64,000 bases of DNA, taken from the NCBI GenBank assembly GCA_015680685.1, contig MNCI01011864.1:951278-1015277 (forward strand), in the 5' to 3' direction. A program made the translations under genes and the position numbers. The DNA is from Gnetum montanum (Eukaryota; Streptophyta; Gnetopsida; Gnetales; Gnetaceae). Each line of letters opens with the position of its first letter. Position 1 is the first letter of the stretch. This document shows positions 58,046-64,000 of the stretch, in pieces. Below the pieces are notes generated by a model, which saw only the letters and a list, made by a program, of their open reading frames with translations, had not been told where the DNA came from and searched no databases.

Positions 58046-59210
58046 CAAACTATCTATTAACCTTTAAAAAATTCAAAACTATCTGCAATTTATAAACAAA
58101 AAGAGAATCTTATAAGAAAATGAAAGCTGCAAAATACAAAATGTAACCTAACCACTGGAAAAATGGTTAACCTATGCCAAACAACTATTTCACTAACAAA
58201 ACATGGATAATCATATGTTTTTAAAGTATTCCAGGTAGCAATGCATATACAAATTTGATCCATCAAATGTATTTATTAGTGAATTATTATAGCATGTGAA
58301 TTTCTTCAAGTTCGATATTTGCTTAATATTAGATGATTAAAAGTTACAATATATTTTAGAAATTGAAACAACAAAATGAACCTTCCTTGCATATCATTGC
58401 ATAAATTTGATTTCATCCATGATACTTCGATTGACATTGAAAATGGGGTTGAATAGTTGAAGAAAGTAATTATTTATTTACTTTATAGATTTTACAAAAA
58501 CTTATAATTTAGTAAATTATAAAAAGTTATGGCTACAACTAAATAAAATAGCTACACCCAAATTACAAGAAGAGCATAACAAGTTCTTTAGGACATCTAT
58601 AATGTCTCCATTCCTAAATGGTTCCACTTCATAATGAAGATGGTGTCTCTTTATAACAAGTGTTGTAATTATTGGAACAAGACCCAAAAGGAGAATTTGT
58701 AATTAAGATCCAAAAGGACATGTTGTAATAATGGACATGTCTCTCGAGGTGACATTTGGGGTTTGACTTAAGGTATTTATACCTAGGCATTAGAGGTCAT
58801 GTTAGCATGGAGTTGCAAAGTTGGTAAAGGCAAGTAATGGATGTCACGTGAAGTGGGACAGGAAGAGGATTGGCCATTCCTTTTGGCTGATGATAGGTCT
58901 AACCACGGTGATACTACTAGATTGCCTCTAAGGGATAGATGTTGAAGGAAGATAACCTAAAGGAACACCTAGAGCATGACCTAGATACATTATTCCACAT
59001 CAATAAAGCATTCTTTCTTTTTCCCTTTTGCATTTTCCTTGTTATTTTTTTTACACTTAATGTCAAATATTACACATATTTGACATTTTCTATGTTATTT
59101 TCTACACCTAATGTCTAATATAATGTATATTTGATGTTTTCCATGACATCCAGGAACAGGATATCACATTGTCTTTAATGAAACATTGCTAGTGCATCCA
59201 TATTTGATGG
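58046..59210. other. Intergenic, nothing recognised
   Basis: AT-rich without a coding frame. At 59,040-59,140, two related stretches with TACACTTAATGTCAAATAT / TACACCTAATGTCTAATAT lie 60 bp apart. Nothing else can be supported. Confidence 0.45.
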
Positions 59211-59760
59211 TGATGAGTGATGAAATTTTCCAATACTTAACCATACAAGTCACAAGTGTACATGTGTGACCAGATCATAATCCATGGATGGGAAAATATT
59301 AGTATACTAGTAATTTGATAATAAGTTCTTGATCATTATCTTTTCATTGAAGTTAACAAAGTGCAAAGCATATGATTTAACTCTTAGTGAGATATATGAC
59401 TAGATGATGTTGTGTGGCTCCAAGTATGCTAATGAAAAATAAAGTGGGATATGAATTCTATTATCTAAGAACAACAAAAATATAAAGCTATTCTAGCCTA
59501 ATGATGATAAGTATCCATTCCTAGTTTGTTATACATGCATTGAGATTACCAAGTGATTTTACTACTTAGTAAATCAAGCAAAGCTACTGTTGGATTACTA
59601 GACAATTATACTTTTTGCTTAAAACTAGTCATACTTATTCTACCCATACTAACAAACATGAAAATAGTAAATAACTTAGGAAATGTAAATGACAATGGAA
59701 AAGTGTGAAACACAAGGAAAATCTATGTTAAAACCCATAATCAAAATTATTTGTAATTTG
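59211..59760 (-). repeat. Truncated LTR related to element A
   Basis: It starts TGATGAGTGATG and follows the A LTR (24,929 onward) through ACATGTGTGACCAGATCATA and the CATGGATGG segment. It fades near 59,760 before the U3 and TATA box. Confidence 0.65.
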
Positions 59761-61019
59761 GTAGAAAATAATGGCATACATACTTGCCTTATTTTCCCTA
59801 AAATATGGCATTATAACCTTTGTCACTAGGATTTGAGGTAGTATTTTAATGTAAAATGTGAAATTTGTAGATCATACGATGTAAATCTCACACATCCTAA
59901 CTTATGAAAGCTAAAAAATGCAAAATAAGTTGTGAATGCCTCATCTTCTAGGTGAGAAAAAAGAGACAATTTTTTTATATCTAGGCTTGGGAAGGTTGAA
60001 AATTATTTGCAAGTCCCCAAATTTGACATTTCTTAGCCTATATGCTAGTCATTACAGTTTTATACACTAAGCAATTTGCAAGACAATGTATAAAATTTGG
60101 GTGTTGAATTTTTATGTTGGGCATCCCTTCCTCATATGTTGGGTAGCGTATAGAGGTAGTGTAAAAAGTATAAAACTATCTAAATTTGCTAAATATGCTG
60201 CCAAGACATGTCATGAACACACCAAAAATTTGCAGCAATTTGTTAGCAATCTTGGTAGAAATTTACAATGACAAAATAATACATCAACAACCTATATAAA
60301 TTGAAGACTACTTCATTGAAAGGACTTTTGGATGATTCATGCATTCATTGAACTTAAGACTTTTGGAGTAGTGTAGGTTGCATTTAGGCTAAATATGAAT
60401 ACTTTTATAGTCATGCAGATCTACCAAGAGTCCATAGTCATTCTTCCATCCACAGTATAGATCCCAGTGATAGAGAAACCAACAACAAGCTTGAGGAGCA
60501 GAATATTTAGGACCATTGAGAGTAGAGTTGATCATAGAGCACATTCTACTAGTTGAATTGGATTCCAAGCATTTTCCCTTTGGCTCTTTGTGCATTCAAA
60601 GCATAAAAAATTATATTATCCAAACTTTTGTTTCTATGGACCTTTAGTATTTTAATAAAAATTTTTTAGTTTCATTTTTTTAGTACAAATTTATTCCACA
60701 TTTTTCTACACCTAGATTTACATTTGCAATTTTATTTATTTGCATTGGTAATAGATCATAAGTCCTTGGGTGATCAACAAGATCTTCTAGGATGCTTTGA
60801 ACCCTTTTCTTGAGGCTTATAAATCTAAAGCCAAACTATCTTGCCTTGAAATTTTTGACCTTGTAACATTGAATTTTTCAAGTGTTATAGTTTCTAGTGC
60901 TAGAAGGAGGACCTCTATAGACCTTTTGGTTTTGGTATGTCAAAACATTAAGAAAATGGAATACAAGGTTGTTTGTATGTATGTGCAGTTATTATACTTA
61001 TAGGATAAAAACTTGGATT
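59761..61019. other. Intergenic, nothing recognised
   Basis: AT-rich, with no supported gene or repeat match. Confidence 0.4.
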
Positions 61020-61127
61020 GTGCTAGGTTGTGGACAAGGAATGATGCATTCATCATGCAAGGGAAAGTGAACAAAGAAATCTTCAACAAATAGAAGAAAA
61101 TTTGGTAGAATTGAAGGCTTCACAGAT

Positions 61128-61352
61128 AAAGACATCTTTGAGAAATAGCATATGTCTTTCTTTAGGAAAAGACGTCTTCATCACAAAAAGACATCTTCAA
61201 AGAATGCAAACTAAGTTCAGAAAGATGTCTTTCATATGACAAAGACATCTTCTAGGATGGAGATTTTAGAAAGACATCTTTCGCTAAACAAATACATCTT
61301 CCTAGAATGGAAGGAAATTTCAGAGAGATGTCTTAGGCAAGAGAAAGATGTC
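61128..61352 (+). promoter_or_regulatory. AGACATCTT / AAGATGTCTT array, probable U3 of element J
   Basis: About ten octamers of the AGACATCT / AGATGTCT type, one intact AGACGTCT near 61,168, spaced 15-30 bp apart. It is the same palindrome family as in the LTRs of element D. Confidence 0.5.
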
Positions 61353-61959
61353 TTCCATGATCGTTGGCTAGCTATTGCATGAGTTCCAAGATAGATTTAG
61401 AAACACAGCAACTATAAGAAGACTAGATGTGCATTAGGACAAGTACAAACCTTGTTGTATTCACTATACAGTCATTTCTAATCATTGAATTCTCTATTGC
61501 TCCTCATTGTATTATCTTTTTGGCATTGTAAAGTGTTCTATACCTAACTGTACAAGGATCAACAAACTAAGTTCTAATTATCCCTTGTAATTCTTGTTCT
61601 TGTTATCTTATGGGGTTGATGTGCTTGAGCTTGTTGGGATCCTACAAGATTGAGTTGTTGGTGGTGTGGTATAATACTTTGATGCAGAGCTCAAGATTGT
61701 AAAGGTTTTGGAAGCTTTAAAACCACATTTCTAAGCCTAACGAGACCTTGTGATGTTGAGTAATTGGCGCTATGGTACAACACTCCAAAGTAGGGTTTAA
61801 AGACTCTACAGGATGTGGATCCTTCAACCACATTTTAAGAGTAACAAAATTCAGAGATGTGCTTGCGATCTACCCTCCAAGTGTGGACTACCCAAGTTGG
61901 GAAATCACATTGAAATTTGGCGTGTGTATATCATTAAGTTTAAAATTGGGGAACTTATT

Positions 61960-62032
61960 CATTTTCCTCCCTCCCTTCCCCTCCCCCCCATGCCCCCCAC
62001 CCACCCACCCCCCTCCCCTATGTCCCCTTTTC
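61960..62032 (+). other. C-rich tract with G-quadruplex potential on the minus strand
   Basis: Runs of three to eight C in close succession (CCTCCCTTCCCCTCC, CCCCCCCAT, CCCCCCACCCACCCACC). The complementary strand has at least four closely spaced G-runs. It lies in the leader of element J. Confidence 0.6.
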
Positions 62033-62449
62033 TAAGTTCAAAAACCCTCAAGTGGGATTGGAGCTTGATACTCTTACTCTCTTCAAAAGTGAACATGGAA
62101 GGAACACTTAGTTGTAGATGGAGCCTAATGGACATTATCAGCTAGTGCATTCAATTCATTTTTCACCTCTTTTATCAAGGTAAGTATATTATTTTCATTC
62201 TTACATTTAGAAAGATAGAAGACTATGCTTGTAAAGTTAACAATTCTTGTGATTATCAAAATAATGCTTCCTTTGAATATAGGTATCAAACATTTTGCCA
62301 TAGCATTCTTTCTTTCCAAAATTTATGCACTAAAATAAAAGATGCTTTACATGCCAAGGAAATAAAAATAAAAATTCTTGATGATGAATGCTCTTACCTC
62401 AAAAAGGAAAACTCAAACCTTAGGTTTAAAAATTGACAAGAGTGTTTGA

Positions 62450-63320
62450 GTAGATGAACAAGAGCTCTTTGGAGAAATCAAAGAATAAAAAACAGCAATT
62501 ATCTAGGTTTGGTAAATCTTCTAGATCAAATAACTTGAAATGTTTCTTTTGTGGTAAATACAATTATGTTCAAGATTTTTGTTGTCTTAGAATACATCAT
62601 CACTTTTGGCTTTTCAAAAACTAGCCTAGAAAGAAAACCATGCAAGGTTGGAGAGGGAAAGAAGGAAAGATTGAAAAGAATTTAATGACACAAATTACCT
62701 TCTTCAATGACAATGCTAGCACATGGTATATTAACAATGGGTGTTCAAGGCACATGAAAGGTGACAAATCCTACTTCACCCACTTCATAGAACAAAATTG
62801 TGGTATAGTCACATTTGGAGATGACATGGAAGCACCCATAATTGGTATTGGTACCATAGGAGGAAAAGGTAAGGGATTACCCACTGTGAACAAAGTGTTT
62901 TTCATTGATGGGTTAAAACATAATCTTCTTAGTATGAGTCAACTTTTTAACTCCAATTTTAATGTTACATTTTCAAAAGAAAGTTGTAGAATACGAGATT
63001 TTTCTACTGGAAATATTGTGATTGAAGAATCTAGAAAAGGAAATGTATATACTACGATATTTGGAAACTCTCATAACCTTGAATCCAAGTGTTTAGTAAG
63101 TTGTGAAAATGATACACATATTTGGCATAGGAAATTGGGCCACATCAACAAATAAATTCTCCAGACCTTGGTGACAAAAGAAATGGTGTGTGGTCTTCCT
63201 AAACTTAAAGATTTCAACCTAAATAAATGTGAAGCCTATCAAAAGGGAAAACAAACAAGGGTAAGATTTGGTAAGAAAAATTGTATTTATACTATTTGTC
63301 CCTTAGACTTGCTTCATATG
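62450..63320 (+). pseudogene. Copia gag end, protease and GAG-pre-integrase region
   Basis: A CCHC-like knuckle CFFCGKYNYVQDFC lies near 62,540 (the His is replaced). A frame from 62,640 then carries the protease motif WYINNGCSRHMKGD, in which the catalytic Asp-Ser of WYLDSGCSRHM is Asn-Asn, then LKHNLLSMSQL and the pre-integrase motif HIWHRKLGHIN at 63,118-63,150. A TAA follows, and the integrase zinc-finger pair C-EAYQ-KGKQTR runs on to 63,320, where an LTR interrupts the sequence. It is non-functional. Confidence 0.8.
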
Positions 63321-64000
63321 TGATGAGACGTAGATTCCACAAGCCGCAATATCGCGTACGCGATATCACGTCTTTCCCTGCGATATCACGTATGCGATAT
63401 CGTGGTCCACCGCCATATCTATAAATAAGAGGTGGCACTCCCCTCATTTTTCATCCTAGGCGTAAAGTAGAGAAGCTTTGGCGGATTGATCACCCCAGAG
63501 ATAGAATATTTTCCATGTGCCCGCAGTAGGAGTCCCCCAAGTGAACNAATAGATTCTCTCAACCCTTTCCTCCTAGAGCGTGGGACAAGTACGACTTGAT
63601 TACGAGCATCTACGAATGTGTACGGCTAGTCAAGGAATCAGATGCTTGTCACACATAGGTTAGTTAAGTGCCTCAATACGACTACTTCGAGCACGTGCGT
63701 TACGTGTGGTGATCCCAGTAACGATTAGCGTTTGGTAAGCCACAGTTACATAGTTCAGGGTGTGTACGGTAAGTGGGAATGGATGTTGATGCTAGGACTT
63801 AGTGCTATATTTAGAGTTAGTTAGTTTCTCAACCCTTCACTCTCATAACATAGGCGATAAACCGAAAAATACCAAAAAAATCATATACCTCAGACTTGCT
63901 TAACCATACACCGTGACACATACAAGCAAGCCTGGGAAGACAACGAACGATTAACCCCAAGTGTTTCTTGTGGCGTTAAGGCATTTAGTCTACGGAGTTC
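63321..64000 (+). repeat. Element I: CpG-rich gypsy LTR, running off the window
   Basis: It starts TGATGAGACG directly in the copia frame (left flank ATATG). U3 has four or five GATATC/ATATCGCG motifs, including the 18-bp palindrome ATATCGCGTACGCGATAT, then CTATAAATAAG at 63,419-63,429. The remainder resembles the R-U5 of E, including CTACGGAGTTC at the window end. One undetermined base lies at 63,547. The CpG content is far higher than in the other LTRs, which suggests a young insertion. Confidence 0.8.

Larger units (their letters stand above)
61020..63320 (+). mobile_element. Element J: Ty1/copia retrotransposon, 5' part
   Basis: A plus-strand copia element cut by the insertion of element I at 63,321. 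A U3-like array of AGACATCTT motifs (61,128-61,352), a probable leader, and the gag end, protease and pre-integrase region are present. LTR limits and primer site are not clear. The TGGTATAATACTTTGATGCAG and TGGTACAACACTCC words at 61,658 and 61,774 may be remains of initiator-Met-type sites within an imperfect 100-bp duplication. Confidence 0.65.

Noticed and set aside
61772-62145. Two overlapping frames of 87 and 110 codons with Pro-rich ends
   Set aside because: The proline run is simply the translation of the C-rich tract in the copia leader.
1-64000. CRISPR array, bacterial operon or plasmid features
   Set aside because: No regular spacer-repeat pattern or prokaryotic gene order. Introns, LTR elements and LINEs show plant nuclear DNA.

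Overview
The window is plant nuclear DNA from a large, repeat-rich genome. I infer a gymnosperm, probably a conifer, but cannot name the species. The grounds are deep nesting of decayed LTR retrotransposons, plant L1-type LINEs with DUF4283 ORF1 proteins, tRNA-derived SINEs, and only two convincing host genes in 64 kb. Those genes are a TAF1C-like RNA polymerase I factor (40,947-43,619) and an LRR receptor-like kinase (about 51,735-54,683, one intron).

Region 1-25,783 is one minus-strand Athila/Tat-like Ty3/gypsy element (A) opened by three later insertions. These are D (1,461-5,361, TSD TCTAC), C (7,078-17,132, TSD CTAGT/CTAGA, with gag and pol) and B (to 22,790, an internally deleted relative of C). 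Element E (25,890-33,596, plus strand) has two 858-bp LTRs and a perfect TSD GTTTG, and it sits in the remains of a further minus-strand element F. The LTR of F (34,168-36,538) is itself split by a LINE fragment and a SINE.

Region 37,340-40,860 is a LINE whose ORF2 keeps endonuclease and zinc-finger remnants but no visible reverse transcriptase. It abuts the TAF1C-like gene. A second LINE with a recognisable reverse transcriptase lies at about 44,340-49,080; it contains N-bounded patches that are reverse complements of its own downstream sequence. A tandem repeat of about 160 bp per unit (50,164-50,830) precedes the LRR kinase. From 54,684 on there are SINE-like copies, a solo LTR (55,435-58,045, TSD CAAAC) holding an unidentified 1.7-kb insert, a partial LTR, a Ty1/copia element (about 61,020-63,320), and a CpG-rich gypsy LTR (63,321 to the window end) inserted into the copia.

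The most interesting signal is in the related elements A and E. Both carry gag and a second ORF (ORF2) with a plant 'putative transposon protein' domain, and no pol is seen in either. Both also have, 440-520 bp upstream of ORF2, an internal TATA-box module that resembles the U3 promoter of their own LTRs. The U3 promoters in the window are built from reiterated short palindromes: GATATC in the gypsy families and AGACGTCT derivatives in D and the copia element. Decay is dominated by apparent C-to-T changes, and most transposon ORFs are broken.
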